The notes beneath the pieces were generated by a model. That model saw nothing but the letters and a program-made list of their open reading frames with translations. It had not been told where the DNA came from and searched no databases. The position numbers and the translations under genes are program-made. Of a stretch of DNA of 64,000 nucleotides, positions 20,201-32,135 are shown piece after piece (within the stretch, counting starts at the first letter, position 1; each line of letters starts with the position of its first letter). Source of the stretch: Flabesymbios commensalis (Eukaryota > Annelida > Polychaeta > Terebellida > Flabelligeridae); assembly GCA_964017125.1 (NCBI GenBank), contig OZ024902.1, positions 37,633,626-37,697,625 of the forward strand. Direction: 5' to 3'.

Positions 20201-23200
20201 TAAGTTGTGCCTTCCCAATAATAAAGCTTCGGGTGTTTTTTAAAAATGATCAACAGAAAATGACAGTAAATCAGTCTTCTATGCCAGCGACTCCTATTAT
20301 ATATTATACTGGGAAATAGTTAGGCACATCATTTTCGCTTCATAGGTGGTATTAGACAAAAATAGACCACAGGCCAATACTATTTTGATGGCTATGCCTG
20401 AACATGCCTGTGAATTCCAATATGAGCTGGATCGACATAAAAATTGCGTTATTTAACTATATCAAATTGCATGTTTTCCACCAAATCATGATGTGCCTAA
20501 CATAACAGTGCCTTTAAACGGATGCGTATTTTTCACCATTTTCAACTGAATAGACTGGGTATGGACCATGCTAGCTTCAGACATTCAACATCAGTGATCA
20601 ATGGTGAGCAAAATCTAAACTATGTGAACTTTTAACACAAAGATTAAGCACAGTATCATTATACTGTAGACTATTGCATAGGAAAGGACAATTAATTTAA
20701 CAAGCTATTAGAAACAGCTTTGCAAATAAGTACTCCCATGTTTCTGTTCTAAAGTTCATCATCTCAAGACCTTGCTGAGCAATAAAAGGGGTATTTTTCT
20801 GTTTGTCTATGCTGCACACACCAGCAGAATGTTTATGTTTGATATCATGACATGATGTGCCTAACTTTTTCTGCAGGCTGTATTTATTACCATGATTGTC
20901 AATAATACATTGAATTTTGATATATTTCAATGTGTTTATCTGCCATTTTCATAGATCAAACTGCTCTAGATATGTTTTGTATTATCCCATTATTGTGAGA
21001 ATATGTACATATTTAACGCAGATCACTACTTTTCTGTCAGGCACATCATGAAATTAATAATTTAGGAAACAAATCAATGTTTGTAATACAATCAGTGAGG
21101 CTCAAAGTGAACGCAATGATGTCACATATTTTACGTGAGTTGTTAAATATCATTGCAGAAATAGAGAATGCACTTAGAGCATGTATTTTCTAAGTTTTTG
21201 TTAATAATTAGCTACAAGGTGATGTGCCTAACTTTTCGTTAGGCACATCACCACGAAATGTTTTCAACCCAATTAATGACACCTATACATTTGTGCAATC
21301 AGATTAATTTTAGCAAACAGTATGTTTTGTCCATATGAATATTTTTAATAATTTTTTTTTAAAGCAATCCCTATTAATTTGGTGTACGCTATTGTAATTT
21401 GAGTTAGGCACATCACTTGAATGTGAAATTAGTTTTTAAAACTATGATGAAGTAGACCATTTCTCTTGAAAGTTTGTCAAAATGTGCATACACTGTATTA
21501 AGCCTGCCTGTGGATACCAGCGTGAATTTTAATGATATTTTAAAGTTTAATTTTAGATAATTTTTCTGCTGATTGTATGATGTGCCTAACTTGTAATCTT
21601 GTTTATCATTTATAGTAGTAAGGCAAATATAACGCAGTTAAATGCCTTTCATTGGTTCAACTTATCTGGTGAGGTATTAACGATGTAAAACGGCTGATAT
21701 ATAATTAACAGTAATAAACTGCCCATGTGAGTGCTCAGTGTTGCGAAGTACAAAAATAATATTGATTTAAACTTTTCCCAACATATACGAATACATGTTT
21801 TTGGTGTATATCACTCATATAAATCGTGTTAAAGTTATCTAAAATCTTCGTTACTCATACGCCAAGTTTAGACTGTATACGTCGTATTAGTTTTTAAAAC
21901 CATCCTTTATGATACTTGAAACATATATGGTGATATTGCAGGATATGCATGATGTGCCTAACATTTCAACAGCATTTTCTGTTGCCATATCAGTGATGAA
22001 AAATGGTTGAATTGATGAATTTATTATCTTCGTATATTCACAAATCGACTAAAGGCGTCATAGAAGCAGTTATGTCATCAGGTAGTCTACTGATACAATG
22101 TATGTCATTAATCACTATTTGATGCTAGTAAGGAGGCTGATGTCGGCATTTCATGAAAGAAGACTGCGTCTCAAAAAAACATTTACCAGTAGACCCATTC
22201 ATCCAATATTCATAAAATTTCGAATGATTATTTCTAATAGTTCATAATATATCACTGCCAATTATGGGAGGCATATATCGGTTATCTATACATCATAGGG
22301 TGGTTTTAATAGTTGCAACCTAAAAATGTTAGGCACATCATGGAAAATGATAGTGTTTTTATTCTATGCTGAGAAAAAAAACTATAATTCTTCATGATTT
22401 GAAGTATAATTGGTATGGTAAGTTAGATTACTGTTTGTGCTTCTGAATTAAAAGCAAAACAAGTTAATTTGAGCAATTTTAAACCAGTATCTGAGCCCTA
22501 AAAGGCCATTTGTACATTTCCAGGCGATATGACCCATATACTTTACCTGTTCATACCAATAGGTTATTTTATTGTACTAGGTCCCAGAACAAAATATAGT
22601 TATAGAAATACAAGCTAATTTTCAGAAATCTGTACATTGGGCGATAATACAGGTTTTGCCGTTATTTCTCTTCCAGACCCTAGTTCTAAGTTTAAACCAT
22701 CATAAAAGTTATTTTTTCAAATAAATAGAACACATTTTGGTGCTTTCAGATACCATAACATTTATAGCCTTTTTCTGCAAAAAACGACCCAAAAAACGAC
22801 GTCAATAATTTCCTTTTTTTAGACAACAGTTTCATGTGCCTACTATAGGAGTAGCCCCACCTCCCATGGCCATCCAGTTCAAACTTATTTAATCAATTAA
22901 AAAATCCTAACAAATTTCTATGATATAATGAACCAGTTTCTATATGGAGTTACTTATCATGCTTATAGTATACATCTATTTTTTGCAGCATTTTTTGTGT
23001 TTTATGGCTAAAGAATATGTTGATGGTGAGTAATTTTAGCTTGATCATTTTAAAAGTTAAAGCTATAAATATTGTTTGTCCCAGGATTTGGTTGGCCATG
23101 ACAAACGGATAATGATTGTATCTTATTCTATTTTTTTTATTGTGTTGTTGTTATGGTAATGATCATGAAAATGTATACATCTTTCTTAGTTACCGGGTAG

Positions 23201-26200
23201 CCCCCCCCCCCCCCCATATTAAATTCATGCAGTGTTTCCAGGGCTGGAAATATAGATTTTTCCTCTTGAAGCCACTCGGGCTGGTAACCAAATTGACTTA
23301 TTGTTGAGCCAGGGCGCGGTCTGGGGTCCTCCCACAATCCAATTTGGTGGAATCACGCGTTATTTTTCTATGTCAAGGCTGAAAATAGGCCGTCCAACAG
23401 ACGGCTGGACCTGTCTCTGACTAAGTCTTTGCTGCACATAATTTTATTATTACGCTTTTTTTAAAAGGCTTATTCCAATAACTTTTCAGTTGTTTTTTAT
23501 AGTGAATTGGAAAAAAACACTCTAGATTTTTGTAACCTGGATGCTACTGTACATTTACAATTCAACAAATTTTATCAAATGAGCGAGAAAATAAAATATT
23601 ATATTCTACTGTTAAAATTCTACCTGCCATTTGGGCAGGTTACAGGTCATATTTACCTGCCCGCAGCTAATATCGCCAGCCATAACATTGGCTGACGGGC
23701 TGTTGCTAATTTTCACCCCTGTGTTTCATATAGCCATTTTGTTAGCGCCATGCTGACCTGTGATTGGCGACGTGTTCCCCTTCCAATATTCTAAATGCCC
23801 CTTTGAACTACGGCACATGTATTGTCAATTCACATTCAGGTCACTTCATTGTGACAGCAGTACATGGTCCGTACATGTATTCTCGTACAAGTTACTATAT
23901 ATTGTAGGCTTCTGATTGGTCGAGATAGCCAATCAAAAGCCTACGATATATATATTTTGTACGAGAATACAGGCCGAGGTCTGTGTAAAACACCTTGGTG
24001 CAGTGCATTCAGACCTACTATATAATGTCTGATGAAGGCGTGTATATCAGTATATATAATGATTATCACTGACTGTTTTCATACTTAGCTGATAATGTGA
24101 TATGTCTAGATTCTCTTTATTATCCTAAAGATAGAGTCACGTTCTAAACTCACATGCGTGTAAGCCTTCAGCATACAGTACAGTGTGGTTGATCCAGTAA
24201 CCTGATTACAAGACTGGATACTACTCCAACGAAACAATGTACAATGTTTGAGAGAAAGTCCTCCAGGCCAGCAAACAAAATAATTGTATAACATTTTTAC
24301 AACGTTGGACCAACGTCTTTGACATTGGTCCAACATTGTATAAAGTCATACAAATGTTTTGTGTTCACTGGGTGTCGGTACAAGCGTGGGGTCAACCGTT
24401 TCGAGATACCCGCAGTAATACAGTCAGTTTGTTTGCAGGCCAGCGACCTGCACTAAGATCCAGGACTAAGGGCTTTGAGAATCGATGGAATTAATAACTC
24501 ATAGATGTCGCTCAAGTATATATGAACTCGCTGTGATTTGAGAACTTGCTCTTAATGAGGCTTTGGGTATGAAACGCATATTTAGTATTATTAGGGAATA
24601 CAGTAGGGATTCCCTCTAGCTTACCAGTCCGTTGTGCGTAAGCACACACGGGAGTGTGTCGACGCAAGCCCGTAAAAAATTATTTACACGGCGTGTGCGT
24701 ACCTCGGCGTGCACACCAAACCACGGATTGTGACTCCTTTCGCCCAGACGGAATTATACGGACACGAAGAAGCGAGGTGTGTCAACGTGTTTACACGCTA
24801 ATAGACATGATTGCACGTACAATCAACCTTTTGATTAAACCTTTCTCCGTGCAAGTTACGAAGTATAATTGTCCCTCCTCCACGTGTGAGTCGCCCCCTG
24901 CACGTGTGAGTCGCCTGATGTCCGGGAAAGTCCGTCAGCCCCAGCGGTCAACTCCTGATTACCTAAGGCCATCCTAAAAAGTATCCTTGTTTCCGATTTC
25001 ATGGTGTGAAAATGTCCAATCAGTACTTGCCTATACAGTACTGACTGTGCATAAGCAGATAGGCCTACCTGTGTTAGGGCTACTTTTAGTGCTAGTGTTA
25101 ACCTCTGCTTCATCCCGAGGCCCAGTTCATTCCGGTCACCCCTAGCATTTCAGGAAATTGAGATTTCCCAATTCCCAAACTCATGGGTATCCAAGACGTT
25201 GCCAGCTGGTTGCTAGACGTTGCTACAGACATGGACGGTTTCACTTGCTTCAAAAGGGCATAGTATGATAGCCATTGTTGGCCACTGAGTTGACTGAATG
25301 ACTCCCTTGTGTAGTGGATAGCACTAGGGCCTGTTAAGTAGAGGGTCGTGAGTTCATATCTCGATGGACCATAACAATTTTTTTTTAGATATGGCCTAGG
25401 CTAGTCTGTTATTTTTTTTTCCGGGAGGTTTAATTATTTTTTAACTTGCATAGACTCTAATCAGACCTTAACCAGGGGTCTGACCAGCCCTGCAGACGAA
25501 TGGATGCCATGCGGTAGGAATAACTTTTACTGCTGTCGAAATAGGAAACAATTTTTTAAGGATGGCCTGATGACAACCCACTTCCCCTCCCCGTCATTGC
25601 CCGTTGGAGTCGCCCCAAATCCGTGGATTCCATTTATTATGGTTATGGTTACACATATCGTTCCGTTGGAGTGCGTACATTTTGACGAGTATAAAGCTGA
25701 TAATGTGACTTTAAAGACGAGCGTGCACACAAGTGGGAATGCAAGCGAAAAATATCACTACTTTGCACTGGCTTTCACTGGGATGATTTCCGTGCCAAGT
25801 CGTCTCCGTGAGTTGTGGCGCCAGCCTGTGTAAACGCGTGCAAGTGTACTTCACGCACTTTCGTGTGCGTGTGCGTGCACGGAAAAACATCCACTAACGA
25901 CCGTGTCCGTCACGCGGACATGGCAAGCTATATGTAATCCCTACTGTAGGGCCTTGTCCTACCCACGGGCAGTATTGCATTCTGGGGGACCCTTGTCCTG
26001 CAAATTTTGACAGTTGACCATACCTTTAATTGGGAGATGGTTTGGTACTGTAAATTGCCTATGGTGCTGTTCACTATAAAGAACCCTTGTTCAAAGTCAT
26101 TCGGAATAACAGGGCTAAAAACTAGCTGATTGGACCTTCTTGCCCGAAGTGCAAAATATTTTTTTGGGTACTTGCCCCCAAAATTTATCACTTGCCCGAC

Positions 26201-29200
26201 TTGCCAAGTGCAGACATGGGTTGTCTGTTGTGACATCCAATGTACAATTCAAAATACTGCAGATTGAAGCTATTGCCCAAGGGGCCTTGCCCCCACCTAA
26301 AATCAGTTGCCCCGGCCAACCGTTAGCAGGGTTCTGGACTTCTGGCCAGACATTGGCCAGTGGTGGGCGGTCTTGGCATCAAAACCGCCATTTTTATAGT
26401 ACAGCCATGCATGTTTTTATACTCAAAATACTCAGTTTTCCATGTTTCTTCCAACTGTTGTGTTAGGCGGCGTATCAAAGTGCTGTGTGCGGCCGCCCAG
26501 CGCCGCTCACCATGGGCAGAACCCTGCGTTAGTGTCGAGCCCTGAATAAGAGTAGGGCTGCTAGGGTATAGTCTCACTTTCTGCTTCGGGCTTCCTTCCG
26601 TCGTGATATTGTCATGATTGTGTAGGAAGCGATGTAAAGCAATATTCATACTTTTATCACTGAAAGTGCCCAACTGGGTGACTGGCATGCATGATTAGGT
26701 CCCCCTGGCCCCATTAATAGGTGGCGTCTTGCCCCTTCAATTCAGGTAGCATTGGTAATTTGCGCAAAAAAAATAATACTTTTTGGTTTTGTAATTCTTG
26801 GTTGGTTGCAAAAATATGCTATACAGGTACACTGTAGGTGTAATTGAGCAGCCCTCGCTGAGGCGGGCTGCTTACTGTATTCCACACGGTCCGCCGCCCC
26901 CGCAGTTATTTCTTTTCAATATAACTAATAATCTATCAACTTCTGCTTCCTCATACTTCACATAGCCATCATATACCACTGGGGATTTGTTTTCGTGACA
27001 TTTTGATCCCCATATCATCAACCCTTTAATTACCATGGCCACTAACGAAGAAATGCTCGTTAGCGCATTTCAAGGAAAAATTGCAATCAGATCTTCTCTT
27101 AATCTTGGAACTGGCAAATATGTTCAGCTATGTCAGCCAGTGACCTGATTAACTTTTGTGATCAAACAATTTCAAAATGGCCGTTTAGCGGCCATTATGA
27201 ATTTTGTAATATTCACTTAACTCAAGAAATGCAAAATGACTGGACCATGAATATAAAACAAAATGTTATGTCTCACACAAGGATACCCATGACAAATTTC
27301 ACACTAAAAAATTCAAAATGGCTGCCAGTCAAGCATTTTTTTTTCACTATTTCGGAAATCTTGCATGATAGCTGATCTATGAATTTCTGGTGTGAAAAAC
27401 TTTTGGGAGCAAACAATTGTAAAATAGTGGTCGAGCAAATACAGAGGGCTGCTTTCGTGTTGGTTTCCGAACAACTCTTTCTAGTTTATAGTCTTATTAG
27501 ACGTATATACATATTGGAGTTACTTAAGTACTGTACCAAATTGGAATATTTGGTTTTTTTACACAAAAAAAAACAATATTTGCTTTTTATTTTAGATCTT
27601 GCCCTAATATCAAAGAAGTCACTTGAGGTAAGATGTTTTTCTGACATACATTCCATATTTTGGTTGTTTTTAAAATACCATTACGGAGACCCAGACTTGA
27701 TAATAAGCACATAAAGCCCCCGATGGACTGACTAAAGTGTCCTCAAAATTAGCAAAAATTTGCTACAATAAACTGTCATGTTTTTATAATGACAAAATAT
27801 TTCTATGCAGTACCCTAGAACCTGCTATGAGCAGCCACCCTTGGGACACTTGAAAGTGGCATTTCAAGGAAGGTGGCCGCCTATAGAAGATTCATTTGTA
27901 TATAAAAATGTCATTTTGGGGGATGGCCCATAGGAGGTAGGCTGCTCATAAGGGTGGCTGCTCATACTGTAGCAGGTGTCACTGTATTTTGAAAATATAC
28001 ATCTTCTAAATTGAGTTAGTGGACTAAATGAGAATGGATCACAAACTATATGATCCATTTCAGTAACAATCACACATTATTTGGCTTAAAATCTGCTTAA
28101 CCGTATATACATACAGGCATAGCAGGACGATGGTTAATTATTAATCTATAATGGGAAAACCAAGTGCTTAGAACATGAGACTGTCAGACTGACCCAAAAA
28201 AGTCGTATCAGTGTATCAGCTTGGAGCCTTGGAGTCAAATAAGAGCTCGCAAGGACAACAGTTACATTTTTGAATTGTAGATTTGAAAATTAGTTCAATT
28301 ACATGTATGGTAATTTTTGCTTTCTGTATTCAATCAAACGTTAGCCCCTCATGCCACGTGACATTTACAGTGTAGAAAAAGTTACCCTTATGAAATTACA
28401 TAAAAAACAGTCAGACATTCTGACCTGGTTGTCTGCTGGACCGGCTCATTATTAACCCTTATCCTGCTAATCAAGACGATAGTTGTTTTATTCTGTTTTA
28501 TTAGCCGATTTAATCACAATTGTTGGGAATAAAATGACTGTATAAACATCAAGATTGTTTGGTCTCAAATTCAACAAATATGAATAATTTTCAACAATTT
28601 GAGGTTGTGGATCGCGGTAGCGAGACTCAACCTCAAATGGTTGAAAAATTAAATAAATTAACATCCAGCTACATGATGTATGCCCGTATATTTACGGTAA
28701 AAAGCATGTTTTAAGCCAAATAAAATACCACTGGAATGCATTGTGCAGTATGATACATGTCTATATCTTGTTGTAGGAAGCTAATGTGAAGCTTGTGGTC
28801 ATAGGATGTGCAGAACACAAGTTTATAAGGGTAAGTAAACTTCATTAATTTGATTAGAAACCGGTATTCAATTTTACACATATTTGTGAAAAATGATCCC
28901 ATATCCAGCTTTAGATGTAGATCTATGTTTTTTGTTAACCACTTCAAGTCATCTTTATCCTCTACAACATGTACAAGTTACTACAATTATTTTACTCCTA
29001 GCTACTACAGTGTACACCCCTGATAGTTATTTTTAGCATGTACTCAGAATTTGCCATAAGAAAGTGCTTTTGGATGTCTTTATCCATATAAATGTGGGGT
29101 CAATTCTTTTCATGTGATCAAACCCTTCCTTCATGCACGAGCCTAATTATCTATGGTGTACTTTGAGATTTATTTTTAGAGCAATTGTGCATCCGCATTC

Positions 29201-31893
29201 ATAATCTGTATATAATGGTCCGAGTTCTTGTTTCCAAGATGACTTTGCAATCAGAGTGCCTGGACTACACATGCCTGTCATGGCATCTGAGGCATAAAAT
29301 TTTGACAATGATAAAAATACATTGGGATTAAACTAGTTAAATCCCATTCCTTTTATTAATACTAATAAAAGCCTAATTATATGTACACTTTGAAAGATTC
29401 TTAGCATACGTTAATACTAATAAAAGGAATAGGATTAAATTCCTTTTATTAGTAATTTTATGTACTGGTACTACTACTAGTACCGGTACATGCGTATACG
29501 CGATGATTTTGTAATTGACGCAATCAAGCAGGACTCTCCTAATATTTCAACCCTGTCAACCAGCCGTCTTTTCACCGCTAAGCACAACTGTACCGTACTA
29601 GTAATAGTTTTTAATCTCTTTCAATCACTGTTATTGTTAACATGGTTAATGAAATGAGTGATTATACATCAAAATTTGCAAATCTTTTGTTTTGAATTGG
29701 ACAATATGAGTTATTTTCATTCAATTGAAAGTGGGTGTAAATTTATATAACAAATATTTTTTACATAAATTTCCACTCACTTAAAAAAATGTGTGAATGG
29801 TTAAAATGGTGATCTGTGATGACACATTACTGATACTGAAAGTCTTTGTTTTTTAGCCCTTTTGCAGATCTACCTGGTATAGGCATGACATGTACACTGA
29901 TCCAGAGCGACAAATTTATAAAAAATTAGGATGTCTGGAGAAAACAACTAAACAGGGAAGATTAAAAGGTTTACATTTTCACTAATTATATATGATCTAT
30001 TTCCTAGTATTGTAGAAGTGACTGACAAGGGCCTATTTTAAAGTCAAATTAAATATGTTAAATGTAATTATTTACCATTTGATTAGTAGGCATATAGATA
30101 TGTTCTTTGATCTGCTCTGAGCAAATATATATCACATTATTTCAAAACCAACTGGAAGGAAAATTAAAAACAAATTCTGTTATTCCATAGTATAAATGGA
30201 ACATATTTCACCTGACGTCTGTAGACGTCCGATTCTGATGTATAGAGACTGTCCCTGCACTCAAATAAATTAAAATATCTATAATGGTCATAGACCCATA
30301 ACAAGGGTACGGTATTCAAATGAATCAGAGCTTTCCGATACATTTATGATGATTTCAAATTGAAAAAATAGCCATCAATTGATGTCAAGACCCCTCAGCC
30401 GTAAGTTCTGACCATCAACATCAAGAATTTTAAACTTATGCACATGTATGTGGCTCTAAGTCAAATTTAAGCGCTGATTTGTAAGCCATTTAGGTTTCCA
30501 TGACCTGGTGACCTCGAAATTAGTTCAAGGTCACTGAATCTCGAATTTGACCTTCAGATTAGGTTCATGCACATAAGGTAAAAAAAATCAAGGCCAAAAG
30601 TCTATATAGGCCTTGTGAATTTATCGCAGTTACAATCCATTTTGGTTTCCAAGACCTGGTGACCTCGAAATTAGATCAAGGTCAGTGTATGTCGAACTTG
30701 ACCTTTAGATTAGTGTCATGCACATGAGGTAAAAAAAATGAAGGCGTTAAGGCGTTATAAAGTTATCACACTTACAAGCCATTTTGGTTTACGTGACCTG
30801 GAGACCTTGAAATTAGGTCATGGTCACTGACCTTCAGATTAGTGTCAGCTCAGCTTTTGGTTCCTGCATTATATTTGTGTTATTAATTCACAGAAAGCAA
30901 GCACATAAAGTCTGGATTTGTGATGGGTATCTTGAAGTCCACATGGAGAGGCATGCAATACCGAGAGATGCAGGGAGACATGAATCAACAAGGTGCTGCC
31001 ATGATTGTGGGGCCAGGTAATACATGTGAATTCTAGCTACCTTTAACCCTTGTGATGCTGAACTGTTTGATTCTATTTTCCATTCATTTGATAGTAATAT
31101 TTTTTGTCATTTGAAGCTGGAAATTGTGGTAATTATAGCAATTCCAGCTTCAAATGACAAAAAATATTACTATCAATGTCAAATAGACAACTTTCAAATT
31201 GAAAAAAAAAGAATAACCTGGCATCTCTTTGACACAAGTATTGACGTTTATATAAAAAAATTATGTAGGTCATAGACAGTAAAAAAGACTTTTTATCACA
31301 TGTGGCCATGAACGTAATATATTTCCTAATAATAATAATAATAAAGGAAAATTTAGTTATCACTGCTTTTATAAATAAGCATTTCAACACATGTTCAACT
31401 GCATTTATTAAATGTTATATGCATTGATCATATTAGAGGGTTGACATGTTTACAAAAAAATAAAAACTTTTAATGTTATGCGAACAAAGCTTCATCTGGC
31501 ATTGGCAATGAGTGAAAAGGGCAATATTTTCCACCATGTTTTTTTATGAAAGCTCATCATATAAGTTTATTCTACTTGAGATATACAATATCTGAAGGAC
31601 TTAAAATGTCACCCTTGAAGGTAACCCTTGCCTTACGGATGTGTAATTACTAAAGTCTGGTGAAAGAAATGAATGCACTATTATCACCTTGGTGGGGGGG
31701 GGGAGATTATGTGCACAGAAACACTGTGCCGGTGATTTGAATTTGTCAGAATTTTTTTTCGACAGGAAATCAAGTACATTATCATCACATTGATCAGTCA
31801 CCAACGGACCACACATCTATTAATGACCTGCTTGCCATGGCTGGAGTCTCGCAAGTGAACTTTGAAAAGGACAAAAGGGTGATTTCCATATGA
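17265..31893 (+). CDS. PRXL2C: Peroxiredoxin-like 2C (AAED1 family), complete, seven exons
   Basis: Exons: 17265-17462, 22989-23025, 27596-27627, 28777-28830, 29857-29968, 30894-31016, 31766-31893, 227 codons plus TGA. All junctions are GT-AG and every phase agrees. Family blocks in order: VYDQEGNIICFGELY and TTIVVFLR (thioredoxin-fold start), HFLCFMAKEYVDDLAL (peroxidatic-type Cys), EANVKLVVIG, MYTDPERQIYKKLG, HIKSGFVMG, GAAMIVGPGNQVHYHHID and GVSQVNFEK. These match vertebrate PRXL2C as I remember it, including length (about 226). The family is a cytosolic thioredoxin-fold group of uncertain redox activity. The second Cys of the usual C-x-x-C is Ala here. Start chosen at the first ATG with a good context (ACAAAATGG). 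Introns are large (intron 1 is 5.5 kb) and full of repeats. Confidence 0.92.
18736..19738. mobile_element. 1-kb non-autonomous DNA transposon in PRXL2C intron 1
   Basis: 15-bp perfect terminal inverted repeats CAGGGTTCCCCACAG / CTGTGGGGAACCCTG at 18,736 and 19,724-19,738. Both are flanked by ATGTAC (18,730-18,735 and 19,739-19,744), a 6-bp target duplication. Removing the insert restores a sequence (GGAAATGTACAATTGCCC) that matches an inverted partner near 22,500. No transposase frame seen; CAGGG ends recall hAT elements, but a 6-bp duplication is not typical of hAT. Confidence 0.7.
20144..22339. repeat. Array of eleven GATGTGCCTAAC motifs in both orientations
   Basis: Forward copies begin at 20,144, 20,490, 20,854, 21,221, 21,579 and 21,951 (spacings 346, 364, 367, 358, 372). 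Inverted copies (GTTAGGCACATC) begin at 20,319, 21,036 (one mismatch), 21,238, 21,403 and 22,328. Three inverted copies sit almost midway between forward ones (175, 182, 182 bp). Flanking sequence is not conserved between copies beyond an AT before the forward motif. A degraded copy may lie at 20,643 and another variant at 22,833. Confidence 0.85.
23876..23970. mobile_element. Hairpin MITE
   Basis: Inverted arms TTCTCGTACAA / TTGTACGAGAA and TGTAGGCTTCTGATTGG / CCAATCAAAAGCCTACGA flank a short loop, in PRXL2C intron 2. No coding content. Confidence 0.7.
24268..24372. mobile_element. CCCAGCAAACAC hairpin family, copy
   Basis: Starts CCAGCAAACAAAAT and ends TTTTGTGTTCACTGGG, with inner ACGTTGGACCAACGTC and a partner GACATTGGTCCAAC. 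In PRXL2C intron 2. Confidence 0.7.
24601..25946. mobile_element. DNA transposon with CAGTAGGGATT termini
   Basis: Left end CAGTAGGGATTCCCTCTAGC and right end (inverted) CAGTAGGGATTACATATAGC are imperfect terminal inverted repeats, each flanked by TA. GTGTGCGTGC-rich subterminal sequence mirrors on both sides. A tRNA-like SINE head lies inside at 25,300. The open frame at 25,504-25,833 has no transposase motif, so the element looks non-autonomous. Confidence 0.6.
25300..25371 (+). mobile_element. tRNA-derived SINE head
   Basis: TGTAGTGGATAGCACTAGG resembles a tRNA A box, and GGTCGTGAGTTCATATCTC, about 30 bases later, resembles a B box. It is followed by T-rich sequence. It lacks a convincing cloverleaf for a working tRNA. 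Confidence 0.5.
26855..27400 (+). repeat. Dispersed repeat with CGCTGAGGCGGGCTGC end, copy 1
   Basis: Shares GCAGCCCTCGCTGAGGCGGG, GGTCCGCCGCC, AATCTATCAACTTCTGCTTC and CAAAATGGCCGTTTAGCGG with copies at 61,975-62,560 and, inverted, 44,700-45,385. CpG-rich end with an AT-rich body. No protein motif; probably a non-autonomous transposon. Confidence 0.6.
27806..27993. mobile_element. CTGCTATGAGCAGCC MITE, copy 1
   Basis: Arms AACCTGCTATGAGCAGCCAC and, inverted, GTGGCTGCTCATACTGTAGC. A diverged relative lies at 33,333-33,515 beginning ATCTGCTATGAGCAGCCACT. In PRXL2C intron 3. Confidence 0.6.
29341..29435. repeat. Inverted repeat in PRXL2C intron 4
   Basis: ATCCCATTCCTTTTATTAAT at 29,341 pairs with ACTAATAAAAGGAATAGGAT at 29,416-29,435. 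Short hairpin element. Confidence 0.5.
30212..30402 (+). repeat. GACGTC-hairpin repeat, copy 2
   Basis: TGACGTCTGTAGACGTCCGA hairpin followed by the same AT-rich tail as copy 1 at 11,508. In PRXL2C intron 5. Confidence 0.5.
30480..30850 (+). repeat. Tandem repeat rich in AGGTCA / TGACCT half-sites
   Basis: Two full units of about 150 bp and a partial third, each with TGACCTGGTGACCTCGAAAT, TCAAGGTCA and TTGACCTT-type blocks. The array ends about 45 bp before PRXL2C exon 6. TCAAGGTCA is the classic monomeric nuclear-receptor site; use here is unproven. Confidence 0.6.
31089..31176. repeat. Hairpin in PRXL2C intron 6
   Basis: TGATAGTAATATTTTTTGTC with TTTGAAGCTGG at 31,089 is mirrored by CCAGCTTCAAATG and AAAATATTACTATCA ending at 31,175. 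Near-perfect arms of about 36 bp. Confidence 0.65.
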
Positions 31894-32020
31894 ATGGCTT
31901 GTTATTCTGTAAACAAAGCTAGAAGACATGATCTGAGACAGCACAGATGTAAGATGGCGAGGAATATCAACACATGAATTCTGTCTAATGCAGGGGTGAA
32001 TCTCACTAGAAACATCTCAT

Positions 32021-32135
32021 CTTTGATCTTATATTAACTTTCTCTCTTTTCCATAGGACATTTTCTAATGGGAAAGTTAGGATAAAACCTAACTTTTCCA
32101 ACTGAAAAGAGAGAAAGTTAAAATTAAGATCAAAG
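32021..32135. repeat. Hairpin downstream of PRXL2C stop
   Basis: CTTTGATCTTATATTAACTT plus TCTCTCTTTTC is mirrored by GAAAAGAGAGAAAGTTAAAA and TTAAGATCAAAG. Inner arms GGGAAAGTTAGG / CCTAACTTTTCC. Would lie in the PRXL2C 3'UTR if the signal at 33,629 is used. Confidence 0.6.

Larger units (their letters stand above)
18375..22800. repeat. Large decayed inverted repeat enclosing the motif array
   Basis: The arm at 18,375-18,735 (resumed at 19,739 after the inserted transposon) recurs inverted at about 22,480-22,800. Best-conserved pieces are TATATGGGTCA and ATCGCCTGGAAATGTAC near 18,706-18,735 versus 22,513-22,541, and TTTTTGCAAGAAAAAGGCT near 18,391 versus its inverted form near 22,770. It may be an old, large foldback transposon. 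The extent is approximate. Confidence 0.45.

Noticed and set aside
25504-25833. 109-codon frame inside the CAGTAGGGATT transposon
   Set aside because: No transposase or other motif, and composition follows the repeat.
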